NCBI GenBank assembly: GCA_023935145.1 | Contig: CM043699.1 | Span: forward strand, 144,071,036-144,135,035 | Length of the DNA stretch: 64,000 nucleotides | Origin: Bretschneidera sinensis | Taxonomy: Eukaryota; Streptophyta; Magnoliopsida; Brassicales; Akaniaceae | Reading direction: 5' to 3' | In this document: in pieces, positions 35,901-47,275 of the stretch | Layout of the letters: each line of letters begins with the position of its first letter | Position numbering within the stretch: position 1 is the stretch's first letter | The notes under the pieces: generated by a model | The model's input: only the letters and a program-made list of their open reading frames with translations | What the model was told of the DNA's origin: nothing | The model's database searches: none | Made by a program: the position numbers and the translations under genes

Positions 35901-36576
35901 ATAATAGTATGCCTCATCGGGTCCAGTTAATTATTTATCAGTTATTTGAAATTGGTTACTAGATAGTTCCATACTCTATGATATAGATGGAAGTGGTCAG
36001 GCCCGTCAGGGGTGATTTAGTAATGTTTTGTCTGTTTTGGCTTGTTTATAGTAACAAGAGATCTTTGCAACTGAATGGTGGAAAAAAGTTTGGTTTATAG
36101 CCTAAACAATATAGAAAATCGAAATCATACGAAAGACAAAAGAAGAGTATATGTAAGAGACTGCTTGAACTTGAGTTACGTGATCTTAGTTGGATGTATT
36201 ATGTCACACAGATTGTACAATTAAGGTGATGAGTGGGTCAAAATTTTCATTTTCTTTGAGATCTCATTACAGGAAAACGAGAGTACTTTTTTTGTTATTT
36301 TTTTAAAACATTTTACCGCTATAACAGGCTGAGAAGAATGAACTTCGCGAAGAAAAGCTTGCACTCAAGGCAGATAAAGAAAGGATAGAGCAGCAGTTGA
36401 AGGTCATGGCCATTCCACCTCCTGGGTTTATGCCAGCTCACCCAGCAGCATATCATGCTGGGGCCAATAAGATGGCTGCTTTTCCCAGTTATGGTTATAT
36501 CCCAATGTGGCAATATTTACCGCCATCTGCTCGTGATACATCTCAAGATCATCAACTCAGGCCCCCTGCAGCATAG
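32953..36576 (+). CDS. bHLH34/104-like: bHLH transcription factor, group IVc (bHLH34/bHLH104/ILR3-like)
   Basis: Five exons: 32953-33038, 33476-33565, 34305-34382, 34476-34638, 36328-36576. They total 666 nt and give 221 aa. The basic region and helix 1 (TKACREKLRRDRLNDRFLDL, about 70-89) carry the Glu-Arg pair needed for E-box/G-box contact. The second helix (ILDDAIRVLNQLR) runs into a long leucine-zipper-like coiled coil (ELKETNEKLLEEIKSLKAEK ... QQLKVM). The C-terminal signature (MWQYLPPSARDTSQDHQLRP) is that of group IVc. In Arabidopsis these factors heterodimerise and switch on iron-deficiency genes (group Ib bHLHs, PYE). The N-terminus is shorter than in AtbHLH34/104, about 60 residues before the basic region. 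Intron 3 starts with GC rather than GT. Orthology to a single member cannot be fixed. Confidence 0.94.
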
Positions 36577-37533
36577 ATTTTGCTTTTAGAATAATTATTT
36601 TGAATATCTGGCAAGGTTTCAGATGCTTTGTTTTATTATCATCCAGCAGTTCTTGTCAGTTGATGCGTAAATATCACTGCTAATTGGTTTGAGGATTCAA
36701 CTATTGGCAAATGAATGGCAGGACTAGCAATAAATGTAATTTGATGGCACTTGAATTAATCTCTTTATATACAGATGACCACCTATGTCTCATTCTCTTT
36801 TATGTCAGTAAATGATATTACTATTTATGATCATCATCAGCATCATTATTATATATTACTATCTTAAATTTTGTTTGTTTATAAGTTCTGTTCTTTGCTG
36901 CCAAATGTTGACACAGAAAGTCTCTTGTTCTCAACATTAATTTTACGGAGTGACAGGACTTAGTGGAATAAATCCAAGCTTATGTTTATTGGATAAACTG
37001 AACAGGTACCTCTCATTTGAAGCGCCGTGGTCATAATGAAGTTTCTTCCCCGATGATATTAACTATAAATGAGAGGTTTCTCAGGCAAATTTTATTGCTG
37101 AGAGGAACTGATAGGTAGGGAGAAACTTGTTCTAAAAATTGTTAGCTATAGGTGAAACCGCTATCTGTTCTGTTTAAGTTTTATATACAGTATTAAATTG
37201 TTAGCAAATTATACAGGTATCTGGCTGTTAATTTATTCTGGAAAACTTTGAGCAGAAAATGTTAAGTGCATAGGATATTTGCATGGGTGGTGGCTAGCTT
37301 AATTAGGACATTGATTTGTTCTGAAGAAAAATTGGGCAGATTTTGCCTTGTGATATCCATCGTAAGATTCACTCCTACTTTTGGAGCAGAACTAGATACA
37401 AAATGCTTATGTACTATGATTTCCCAAAGTTGCGAAATGAACTGTTTTCCGCCTCAATTTTTCTCTATTCATTTGAATTTATCGACTTTGCATCCTTATA
37501 TACATTTACAGCTCTTCTTGTGAACGTTCCCTT
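36577..37533. other. Convergent 3' flanks of the bHLH and UMAMIT genes
   Basis: No gene recognised. AATAAA at 36729-36734, 153 bp after the bHLH stop, is a candidate polyadenylation signal. Confidence 0.5.
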
Positions 37534-38712
37534 TTAGCAAGTGTTTATCTGCATCTTGGTTTCTTCTTCCTGATCATTACCCGAATATGACCGTTCTTCT
37601 GTTTTGATTTCAACTTCTTTGTCATGCTCTTTTTCCCACAGCAGCAAATATAAGCCAATGATCACAATTACTCCTCCTAATATGCTGTACAAGCCACAGT
37701 TGAACCATTAAAATATGCCAACAGTAAACGTACCTCTTTCTTCTTGTTTTCATCTCCTAATTTTTTTACCCAGATTTGGCAGCTAAACGTATAAATTATA
37801 AATAGAATGACAAACTTCAGATTAATTACCTGCCCAAGTAAAGCTTTTCACCGAGGACAAGTATGCTAAAACCGCCACTAATATCGTTGAAAGGGGATTG
37901 AACATGGTTACAAAAACTGGTCCTTTTTCTTCTGTGCACCATAATTGAACAAAGATTAATAAACCAGAGACCACCACTCCCTGCCATGCATAATCCAAAA
38001 TTAGAAAAACTGTGAATTTCAACTATTTAGATTGTTAAAGACTGCTGAGAATTCTTCTACTTACACCGTAAACAGTGGACCAGAAGTCAATATTGAACCC
38101 TATTGCCCATGCAGCTCGTTTATGCTCAACGATTACTGTGTAGACAGCTGATTGTGTTGCCCCAAGGAAGCACATCCATGTAGCCAGTGATAGTTGTGCT
38201 GGATGCCGCTTCAATGGTAAGTGCTTACAATTTTCAGAAAATTTTTCAGCGTACAAAATTTTCGTTAGTTATAAATTCTATTTATATCTCTTGACAGAAA
38301 ATTGTATATATATATTTACTTGGATTCATAAATCTGCTGTCTCGTTAAGGCTTAGAAGTAGAAAAGGTTACCAGTTTATGAATGATTTTTGTTTCTCATA
38401 AAAAGCCAAACACCCTTATAAAATGGTTTATAACTTCGGTATTGCTTTACAAACTATTTTATAACCAATAAATTGTTTTTTTTACTGTTAGATCAATAGA
38501 AATAATTTGGTAAAATAGCAGTAGAAATAGTTTTTTCAACATAAATTTAGTTTCTCTAAAGCAAAAACTATTTTATATTTAGTCTGCTTTCTAGGTTTCG
38601 TAAATCGAAAACATAAATAATTTCGTAAACTCATGTTAACAAAGATGTCCTATTAAATGTAGTTTTTGTGTTAGAAGTTAAATTAACCTGCATAATGAAC
38701 CATATAGACCAT

Positions 38713-39238
38713 TGTTGAATAATTATGGCTTGAATTAGTGGTGGACCAAAAATTGTCTAAAGTTGAGTCAACTTCTTGCATAATTTGTGGCTTTTGTTTG
38801 TGGGTCAAAAACATCTTCTACTTTAGGCCATGGTGGAAGACAAAGTGGAAGACAAAGTTCACTTTGGTATAATTGGAGAACAAAATGATGAGCAACAAAA
38901 TGATGAGCATTCATTGTTGTTTGTCCTTTGGAACTTTTGTGAGCCTATAAAAGGCATTCCAATTTGAAGTATTCCATCATCAAGTAACATCAAGAATCAT
39001 CAAGTGAAAGAGAAGTTAAGAGAGAAATTGTGAGATTGTGTGTATTGACTAAAGCCAATTTTGTAAACACTCTTTGTATATTTTCTCACTATAGTGAAAT
39101 TTGCCTGTTGGCCTCTGCCCGTGGACGTAGGCTTTAAACCGAACCACGTAAATTTGTTGTCTCCATATTTATCTTACTTTATTGTTTTGTGATTATTACT
39201 CGATCAAATTACGATCCTGTCACGATCCATTTCTAACA
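38713..39238 (+). repeat. Copia-C 5' LTR
   Basis: TGTTGAATAATTATGG ... CATTTCTAACA. CCTATAAAAGGC near 38945 is a good TATA box. Has the 12-bp tandem duplication (AGTGGAAGACAA) near 38836. Confidence 0.95.
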
Positions 39239-39241
39239 AAT

Positions 39242-39253
39242 TGGTATCAGAGC
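39242..39253 (+). other. Copia-C primer binding site (tRNA-iMet)
   Basis: TGGTATCAGAGC, three nucleotides after the 5' LTR. Confidence 0.93.
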
Positions 39254-39360
39254 TTGCAGATGGTAAATTTATGTATGTTTTTCTGTGAGTTTACTGTTCA
39301 CATGAATAGTAAATTTTGTGAATAGTAAAATTTTGTTCAGGATCATTTTTTTCGATCGAG

Positions 39361-40974
39361 ATGTCAACAATGAAGTTTGATGGAAACAACAGTTTCAGTC
39401 TATGGCAAGTTCGTATGTTAGCCATTCTAACCCAAAATGGCTTGAAGAAAGCACTACTGGGGAAAGCCAAGATGCCTACCAGCATGAGTGATGAAGATTG
39501 GGATGACCTGGATGACAAGGCTCTATCCGCAATCCAACTGAGTCTTTCAAATGATGTCTTACAACAAGTTCTGTCAGAGAAGACTTCTGCAGACTTATGG
39601 GCCAAGCTAGAAGAGTTGTACTTGACTAAATCCTTGGCCAACAGGTTGGTTTTGAAGCAACGCCTTTATGGTCTCCACATGACGGAAGGTTCCTCTCTCA
39701 AGTCCCATATCAGTGAGTTTATCTCAATTATTAATGATTTGAAAAATCTTGAATTTATTATTGGGTCTGAAGATCAAGCTCTCTTATTATTATGTTCATT
39801 ACCACTCTCATATAAAAATTTTAGAGACACTATAATTTATGGTAGGGAAGAATTAAATTTTGATGATGTAATATCTTCCCTTATGAGTAAGGAGAAATTA
39901 GATAATGAACTTTTGTCTAGTAAGTCTGATGATCAGGGCTCTAGTCTTGTTGCAAGAGGTAGATCCAATGACAGAGGCTTTGATGGTGGCAAGAATAGAA
40001 GAAGATCAAAGTCAAGAGGAAAGCACAAAAATTTGACTTGCAATTATTGCAAGAAGAAGGGACACATCGTAGTGGAATGCTACAAGCTGCAGAACAAAAA
40101 GAAGAATGAATGGCAAAATGACAAGGGCAAGCAGAAGGAAGAAACAACTGATGTTGATGTAGCAGAAGAAAAAGGTGATGATGTTCTATTTGCAACCAAC
40201 AAGTCCAGATCCAATGACGAGTGGATTCTTGATTCTGGATGTTCTTATCATATGTGCCCCAACAGAGATTGGTTCTCTACATATGATTCTGTTGAAGGTG
40301 GAGTTGTGCTAATGGGCAATAATGCCACTTGCAAAACTGTTGGTGTAGGCATAGTAAAAATCAAGATGCATGATGGAGTTGTCAGGACATCATGTACCTG
40401 ATTTGAAGAAAAATCTTATTTCTTTGGGCATTCTGGATGCCAATGGCTGCAAAACTGTGATTGAGTCTGGGAACATGAAAATTTTCCGTGGTGCTCTTGT
40501 TCTCATGAAAGGAAAGAAGTCTGGCAGTCTATACACTTTATTGGGTTCAACAGTTACAGGCTTTGCAACAGTTTCCTCATCCATGTCAGATTCAGACTCT
40601 ACCAAATTGTGGCATATGCGTCTAGGGCATATGAGTGAGCAGGGATTAGCTTTACTTAGTAAAAGAGGTCTTCTGCCTGAAAGAAAGATTGGGAAGCTGG
40701 ATTTTTGTTAGTATTGTGTCTTTGGAAAGCAGAAAAGAGTCAGCTTCAACACTGCAATTCACAGAACCAAAGGTACTCTTGATTACATTCATTCTGATCT
40801 ATGGGGGCCTTCTCGTGAAATTTCCAAAGGAGGAGCCAGATACTTGCTAATGATTATTGATGATTTTTCTAGAAAGACTTGGGTCTATTTTCTCAGGCAC
40901 AAGAATGAGGTATTTGGCATTTTCAAGCAATGGAAGACCTTATTGGAGAAGCAGACCGAGAAGCTAGTCAAGAG
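39361..40974 (+). pseudogene. Copia-C Gag, protease and N-terminal half of integrase
   Basis: ATG at 39361 opens gag (MKFDGNNSFSLWQVRMLAIL), with a CCHC knuckle (CNYCKKKGHIVVEC) and protease motif DSGCSYHMCPNR. A frame change with loss of a few bases lies near 40385-40395, within the protease C-terminal part. The GAG-pre-integrase (WHMRLGHMSEQGL) continues in another frame and meets TAG at 40709-40711, where Glu is expected before the Cys. Integrase (DLWGPS, IDDFSRKTWVYFL) then runs to the inversion breakpoint near 40975. Confidence 0.93.
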
Positions 40975-42510
40975 AGGACTTTCTCAATATATTTCTGTTG
41001 TGACAGAAATAATCTACCTGCACCTCTGTCTCTGTTGATCTCCATTCCCAAAATTTTCTTTGCTACACCTAGGTCTTTCATCTCAAATTCATCATTTAGC
41101 TGAGATTTCAATCTATTAATTTCATATATGTTCTTTGCTGCAATCAACATGTCATCAACATATAGCAACAAATATATGAAAGTACCATCATCAAGTCTTT
41201 GATAGTAGACACAACTATCATACTTGCATCAAGAAAATCCAATACTCAGCATAAAAGAGTCAAACCTTCGATACCACAAGCGTGGAGACTGCTTGAGTCC
41301 ATACAAGGATTTCTTTAGAAAACAAATATTATCTTCCTTGCCTTCAACTTCAAAACCTTCTGGTTGCTGTATATAGATTTGTTCATCAAGATCACCATGA
41401 AGAAAGGCTGTTTTCACATCGAGTTGCTCCAACTCCAAATTATGCATTGCAACTAGAGCAAGTAAGAAACGAATAGAAGTATGTCTAACAACTGGAGAGA
41501 AAACATCATTAAAATCAACTCCCTCCACCTGGCTATAGCCTTTCACTACTAATCGTGCCTTATACTTGGTGTCTTCAACACCAGTGACTCCTTCCTTCTT
41601 CTTAAATATCCATTTACACCCGATAATTTTCTTACCATTAGGTGGTTCGACCAATTTCCAGGTGTCATTTTTCTTTAGAGATTCCATCTCTTCATGCATC
41701 GCAACGAGCCATTTGTCTGAATCAGATGAACTGATGGCCTCAGAGTATGAGGTTGGATCGGTGACATCAATGGTTTCTGCAACATTTAATGCATAAGCCA
41801 ACATATCTTCAAAACCATACCGTTGGGGTGGTTTTATCTGTCTCCTTTGTCTTCCACCAACTAGAGTGTGATGCTCAGCTTCATGGTGTGTCTCTCCACC
41901 TGGAGACGAACTTCATGGCTGAATAGGATTAGGATTTGCAGATGATGAGGTATCAACCTCAAGCTCCACCTTCTCTTGTGCATTCTTTTTTTCCTGTATC
42001 ACATTGAACAGGCAATTCTTTTCTAGGGTGAAGCATAGCAGATTCATCAAAAGTAACATCTCTGCTAATCATAAACTTATGAGTATCATGACACCATAAG
42101 CGAAAACCCTTAACACCAGAAGCATAACCAAGAAAAATACATTTCTTCGCCCTAGGCTCCAATTTTCCTTCATTCACATGAGCATATGCAGGGCAACCAA
42201 ATATTCTTAAGTTAGAGTAATCAGGAGGGCTACCTGACCATACCTCTTCAGGTGTCTTAAGTTCAAGTGATCTGTGAGGAGAACGGTTCACCAAATGACA
42301 TGCCAAATTGACTGCTTCTGCCCAAAATTCTTTGCCAAGACCTGCGTTAGAAAGCATACATCGAGCTCTTTCTAACAGTGTTCGATTCATCCTCTCTGCG
42401 ACACCATTCTGCTGTGGTGTCTTTCTCACTGTCCGATGTCTGACAATGCCTTCATCTTTGCAGAATTGATTAAACTCTGAATCACAAAACTCAAGACCAT
42501 TATCTGTTCT
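40975..42510 (-). pseudogene. Copia-C inverted internal segment: integrase C-half and reverse transcriptase
   Basis: Read on the minus strand from 42510 down: RTDNGLEFC and KTPQQNGVAERMNRT of the integrase, a spacer, then RT (CKWIFKKKEG, FLHGDLDEQIY, LLLYVDDMLIAA) ending at YIEKVL. The missing neighbours of both ends are on the plus strand, directly left and right. The segment is therefore an in-place inversion, not a second element. The RT YVDD motif is intact, but there are stops at 41959-41961, near 41912 and at 41229-41231. Confidence 0.92.
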
Positions 42511-43284
42511 GGTATGCATGATGCTAAACCTGTGAGTACTCCTTTAGCTTCTCACTTTAGATTATCAGCATCCATGTCACCACAGTCAGAAAAAGAGATA
42601 ATGAATATGTCTAGAGTTCCTTATTCTAGTGCAGTGGGAAGTATTATGTATGCAATGGTTTGCACTCGACTAGATATCTCACATGCTGTCAGTGTAGGTA
42701 GCAGATATTTGTCCTGTCCAGGAAAAACTTATTGGCAAGCTGTCAAGTGGATTTTGAGATATTTGAAGGGTACTTCTACTGCTTGTTTGGAATTCGGTAA
42801 AACTTCTGACAATCTAGCTGGATATGTGGATTCAGATTTTGCAAGTGATTTGGACACGAGAAGATCAATTACAGGTTATGTATTTACTATTGGGACTTGT
42901 GCAGTTAGTTGGAAAGCTACCTTGCAGCCGACAGTTGCATTGTCTACTACAGAGGCAGAAATTATGGCTGTTACAGAAGCTGCCAAAGAAGCCATTTGGT
43001 TAAGAGGTATACTTAATGAACTCAGTTTGGAAACAAATAAAACTGTAGTTTATTGTGACAGTCAGAGTGCTATACATTTGACGAAGGATCAGATGCATCA
43101 TGAGAGAACTAAACACATTGATGTGAAGTATCACTTTATTCGGGATATTGTGGCTCAAGGTGATGTTATTGTAAGAAAGATTGGCACTCTGAATAATCCA
43201 GCTGATATGCTGACAAAATCTCTTCCCATTACCAAGTTCACACACTGTATAGACTTGGTTGGTGTTGCACAGCATTTGCATTAG
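42511..43284 (+). pseudogene. Copia-C C-terminal RT/RNase H part
   Basis: Begins [12 protein letters not shown], the sequence expected after RT YIEKVL, and runs through RNase H motifs ([47 protein letters not shown]) to TAG near 43284. Open throughout, but cut off from the rest by the inversion. Confidence 0.93.
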
Positions 43285-43358
43285 ACCCTTCGGGGTTATC
43301 TGGCAGAGGTTGAAGATTTTATTTTCACTATTGTCAAATTCAAGTCAAGGTGGAGATT

Positions 43359-43872
43359 TGTTGAATAATTATGCCTTGAATTAGTGGTGGACCAAAAATT
43401 GTCTAAAGTTGAGTCCACTTCTTGCATAATTTGTGGCTTTTGTTTGTGAGTAAAAAACATCTTCTACTTTAGGCCATGGTGGAAGACAAAGTTCACTTTG
43501 GTATAATTGGAGAACAAAATGATGAGCAACAAAATGATGAGCATTCATTGTTGTTTGTCCTTTGGAACTTTTGTGAGCCTATAAAAGGCATTCCAATTTG
43601 AAGCATTCCATCATCAAGTAACATCAAGAATCATCAAGTGAAAGAGAAGTTAAGAGAGAAATTGTGAGATTGTGTGTATTGGCTAAAGCCAATTTTGTAA
43701 ACACTCTTTGTATATTTTCTCACTATAGTGAAATTTGTCTGTTGGCCTCTGCCCGTGGACGTAAGCTTTAAGCCGAACCACGTAAATTTGTTGTCTCCAT
43801 ATTTATCTTACTTTATTGTTTTATGATTATTACTCGATCAAATTACGATCCTATCACGATCCATTTATAACA
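43359..43872 (+). repeat. Copia-C 3' LTR
   Basis: Same ends as the 5' LTR without the 12-bp duplication. A purine-rich tract (AAGGTGGAGATT) precedes it. Confidence 0.95.
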
Positions 43873-44138
43873 ACCATGTTACGCAGCTTGTAACTATAAG
43901 AATTGAACCCTTCAACCAATTCTCATGGATGACAGATTTGACTTGAATGTGAATCAGAGGATGCCATAGATTTTTTATGATGGGTCCCTTGTACAGTGTC
44001 ACGATCATTACCCCAAACAAGGATACCAGGGTCCCTACAGCTTTTGCCATCCCTTGAGGATTCCGAAGATCAAGAACCGCCAATCTGCGTCAAGTTAATC
44101 TTAATTAGAAGTGAAAATAATGCTAAAAACAGCAAAAC

Positions 44139-44141
<3 letters not shown>

Positions 44142-44193
<52 letters not shown>
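44142..44193. repeat. TA microsatellite in UMAMIT intron 3
   Basis: About 26 uninterrupted TA units. Confidence 0.95.
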
Positions 44194-44197
<4 letters not shown>

Positions 44198-44801
44198 TTT
44201 GGGATTTTATGAGAAGCTAACCTGAGTACGACAGCAATAACAAAGGTCAAGGAAGCTATGGTGTTGACCATGGTAGCAAGGAAAGTTGGAGATGTAAATC
44301 TCAAGCTTGCAAAATACATGTTCAGGGTCAAACTCACCCTGCAATCATCAAAACAGATTTAGCCCAAGTTTTTTTTCTTCTTTATTTTTTACCCTGTTAT
44401 TTGGATGCATAAATTTTTGTACGTGCTTACCCTAAAAGAGAAAGAACAAATATCTCCACAAAAAGGGCTACTGTAAGCTTTGGCCTTAATTTCCTGGCAG
44501 GGAAAAAGAAAGATTTGTTATGACAAAAATGATAATCCTTTGATTCATTTGTTAATGGGGTTTATAGTTAATTACAGGCGATTAATTAACATTACCTCTC
44601 GAGGAAATAGGCAAAAGGGAACATTACAACACCGGCTACAATATGGCGATAAGTAACGTAGACATGAGGATTCATGCCATGATCAAAGGAAGCTTCTGTT
44701 ATAAAATACAGAAAAGTGTATCCAAATTGGGCAAAAATCATAAGGAGGTGTGGCTTGAACTTTCTGTAACTGTTGTCAAGGGAAAATGCCTTCATTGCCA
44801 T

Positions 44802-46430
44802 GGGCTCGATCACCTTTTGCTTGCTGCTATTACTTGTTCAGAAGCTGAAGGAACAGAACATAAAATGCACCTGCAAATTAGCGAAAGTTATTGTCTGCTG
44901 TTTTTTTTTTTTTTTTAAAAAACAATTATAAACTTACTAAATTTGATATGCTATAACCACAATGGTCCTAATTCTTTATATTGAAGAATAAGAACATATC
45001 AAAGGGAACTTTAGCAGTGCACAAAATTATTTTGTTATTATTCCATAATACTTTTGTGAAGTCAGACAATTGGTCTGTGATTAGATACCCTTTGTTAATT
45101 CTTTTCCGTAGTGGAGTTCTTTGTCTTGATATTTGATTAGAGGTGATCGTATATGCGATTTGTGTCATCGATCAGATTTTCTTTTCGTATATGATTTCTT
45201 TCATTTATATGGAAAAAATAAGATTAGTATATGTAAAATTGAAGGCAATGCTCAGTTATGGATGCCATTTTTTTTTTTAAAGTTTTCAGTTTTTGTTTTC
45301 TTCCCACTCGATCAACCTGTTGCTTCCTTAAGAACCACGTTTTAGATAAGATCATATAGAATTAGCTCATAAACACTTGCAACAGTAGTTGTCTACCACT
45401 ATTAATTACAACTTGAATAGTGTAGATAATTACCAAATTAAAATATAGACATGAAAAATGTACAAATATCAAATTAAAATGTAGACATGAAAAAATTACA
45501 ATTGCCTAATTTTTCCACATGTTTTACTATTTCATCTATTTTTTTTTTTACTAATTAAGCACATGAAAAAGAACACGGTGAGCAAATTCGTGTCTTGTAC
45601 GAGGGAAACCCTTGTTATTCAAGGCAATCATGTAAGCCCTTTGCTTTTCATTTTGAGACGAGATATAAGTTCTCATCTTCTTTCTAGAAGTAGACATGAA
45701 CACTCATTTTCAAGGTAATCATGTAAGCCTTTGTTTTTTTAAAAAATAAAGTAATGGGCAATGAGGGTGATATTTAATAAGCTGAAAGTCTATGTTGATG
45801 ATCTTGTTGGTAAGTTCAGAAAAGAACATATCTGTAAGGAGGTATTTGGAAATAATGAATTCACTTATGAATGGGAAGATCCATTCCAAGTGTAGAGTAT
45901 ATCCGCAAGGGGATATCTGCAAATCCACTCTTGAATATAGTTTTTAGAGATGCAGAACATATCTGTAAAGAGATATCTGCAAATAATAAATCCACTTTTG
46001 GATGGGCTGGTCCATTTTAAGTACGAATTTAGTTTTTAGAGATACAGAGCATATCCATAGAGGGATATTTGTAAATAATACTCTGAATGGGAAGGTTAAT
46101 TCAAGTAAGAATTTTTCTTCAGTGGGTACTATGCTTTGCTTAATCTAGAAACATGCAAAGTTACGGTCTCAATAATTTTTTTTATTTAAAAAATATATTA
46201 TGCTTAAAAGAAAGACATACATAATATGATCATCATGATAATAATCATCATATGCACACAAGCCCAACACATGCCAAAAAAAAAAAACACTTACATACCA
46301 TTGTCCAACACAAAAAATAAACAAAAGTACTACCATTGTTCAACACAAAAAATAAACAAAAGTATTACCATTGTCTAACACAAAAAAAAATTAAATTACA
46401 ACTCTTACAGACCAAAATTACTACATTTAT
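44802..46430. other. Intergenic: UMAMIT 5' flank and minisatellite
   Basis: The UMAMIT 5' flank is on the left (a TTTGCAG at about 44875 on the minus strand could be a 5' UTR intron acceptor). At 45823-46115 an irregular minisatellite has four copies of a unit with RRCATATCYRYARRGRGATATYTG, starting near 45823, 45894, 45954 and 46046. Confidence 0.55.
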
Positions 46431-47045
46431 TTAAACATTTCTCCTAAAGGATTTTAAGGAGTGATAAAAATAATCCTCATCTTCTCCTAAAGAAGTTAGC
46501 TCAGTCGCTTGGCTATCGGAAACAAAATTTCTAGAAGGCTGTACAGTATTGAGATTAGTCATTTGAGGGCTTAGATCATCCCTATTAAGAGTTTGAACCA
46601 CAAAGTTAATAGCTCCAACCATCGAGTTAATCATTTGGGGGCTTGGATCACTATTACTAGGAGCTCCAATTACTGAGTTAGCCATTCCATTTAAAAGAAT
46701 GTCTATCACTTGTTGTATATCAGCAACCTGGAAAAAAAAGGCATCAGATCTCTTTTTAAAAAGTAAAAGAGTGTAGGACAAAACCTGTTGTTGAAGTACT
46801 TCCTAGGTATGAGCAATATACCCATATATAAGATCATTGATCCGAGCCAGAGCCTCATAGATCATGGTCTGTACAACAATACATCGATAATGCTTTAATT
46901 GATGTTTTAATATCCGTGAGAATTTGCTAGCATCAAACACCATATAAATAACTTCAAAGTAGTCTGGCGCACCCTCATAACAAAAATAAGGAGAAAACTC
47001 AAAAACATTTAAACATCTCCTTTTAAGAAATCTGTAACCCTCTAT
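46431..47045 (-). pseudogene. LBD: LOB-domain (LBD/ASL) gene remnant
   Basis: The minus frame from about 47040 reads RFLKRRC, then FSPYFCYEGAPDYFEVIY, VFDASKFSRIL, QTMIYEALARIND and LIYGYIAH, then LQQQ. This tracks the LOB domain: the C-block end, the GAS block (FGASNVSKIL) and the YEAxARxRDPVYGxVG region. A TAG near 46804 interrupts the domain. The first cysteines of CX2CX6CX3C are gone and a stop lies just upstream. After LQQQ a 57-nt GT-AG segment (46784-46728), short for a plant intron, may separate the coiled-coil-type tail (VADIQQVIDILL). Homology is by motif order only; I regard it as a dead LBD copy. Confidence 0.6.
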
Positions 47046-47275
47046 GGAAATTCATTTCTTACCATTTATCATCTACCTTCTTGTTAAAAAAATAATAAAT
47101 TTATGATAAAAATCTTCTTAAGCAGGAATCTAATCTCCTTTAAACACACACACAACCCTTGTATGAAAACTCATTTCTTACTATTTATCCTCTACCTTGA
47201 TGTTAAAAAAAACATCATGATGAAAATCTTCTTAAGCTGGAATCTAATCTCCTTAAAAACACACGCACACACAAA
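47041..47275. repeat. Tandem duplication, ~118-bp unit
   Basis: Copy 1 (about 47044-47155) and copy 2 (about 47162-47275) share CTCATTTCTTACTATTTATC-like sequence, AAATCTTCTTAAGC and GGAATCTAATCTCCTT, ending in CA-rich stretches. Sits at the 5' side of the LBD remnant. Confidence 0.75.

Larger units (their letters stand above)
38713..43872 (+). mobile_element. Copia-C: 5.16-kb Copia element inserted in UMAMIT exon 4
   Basis: LTRs at 38713-39238 (526 bp) and 43359-43872 (514 bp) lie within a perfect 5-bp target duplication ACCAT (38708-38712 and 43873-43877). PBS TGGTATCAGAGC is at 39242-39253 and a purine tract near 43343-43358. The LTRs differ by about 12 substitutions plus one 12-bp tandem duplication in the left copy, about 2.3% by substitutions. 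Gag to mid-integrase is in plus orientation, then a 1.5-kb segment is inverted, then the RNase H end is plus again. Confidence 0.97.
37534..44801 (-). pseudogene. UMAMIT: UMAMIT/WAT1-related (nodulin MtN21-type, EamA) transporter gene broken by Copia-C
   Basis: Seven exons on the minus strand: 44801-44596, 44493-44431, 44338-44222, 44084-43873 continuing at 38707-38688, 38223-38065, 37980-37830, 37684-37534. ATG at 44801 (MAMKAFSLDN); the GTG four codons earlier is not a plausible start. The product is a 10-TM drug/metabolite-type carrier with the clade phrases FGYTFLYFITEASF, YVTYRHIVAGVV, FASLRFTSPTFLATMVN, NWLKGSI, PAQLSLATWMCF and GPVFVTMFNPLSTI. It is closest to the Arabidopsis At1g44800 (SIAR1/UMAMIT18), At1g21890 and At4g08300 group, amino-acid exporters. 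Two lesions: Copia-C between the codons for CVTW and SIWFIMQ in exon 4, and a 1-bp loss near 37860 in exon 6 (Y-F-V context) that shifts frame to an early stop. All splice sites remain GT-AG, so decay is recent. Confidence 0.93.

Noticed and set aside
40968..42519. A second, oppositely oriented Copia element nested in Copia-C
   Set aside because: It has no LTRs of its own, and its protein ends are exactly the pieces missing from the flanks; an inversion explains it better.
44802..44813. Upstream extension MIEP of the UMAMIT protein
   Set aside because: The first codon is GTG; ATG at 44801 is the first real start.
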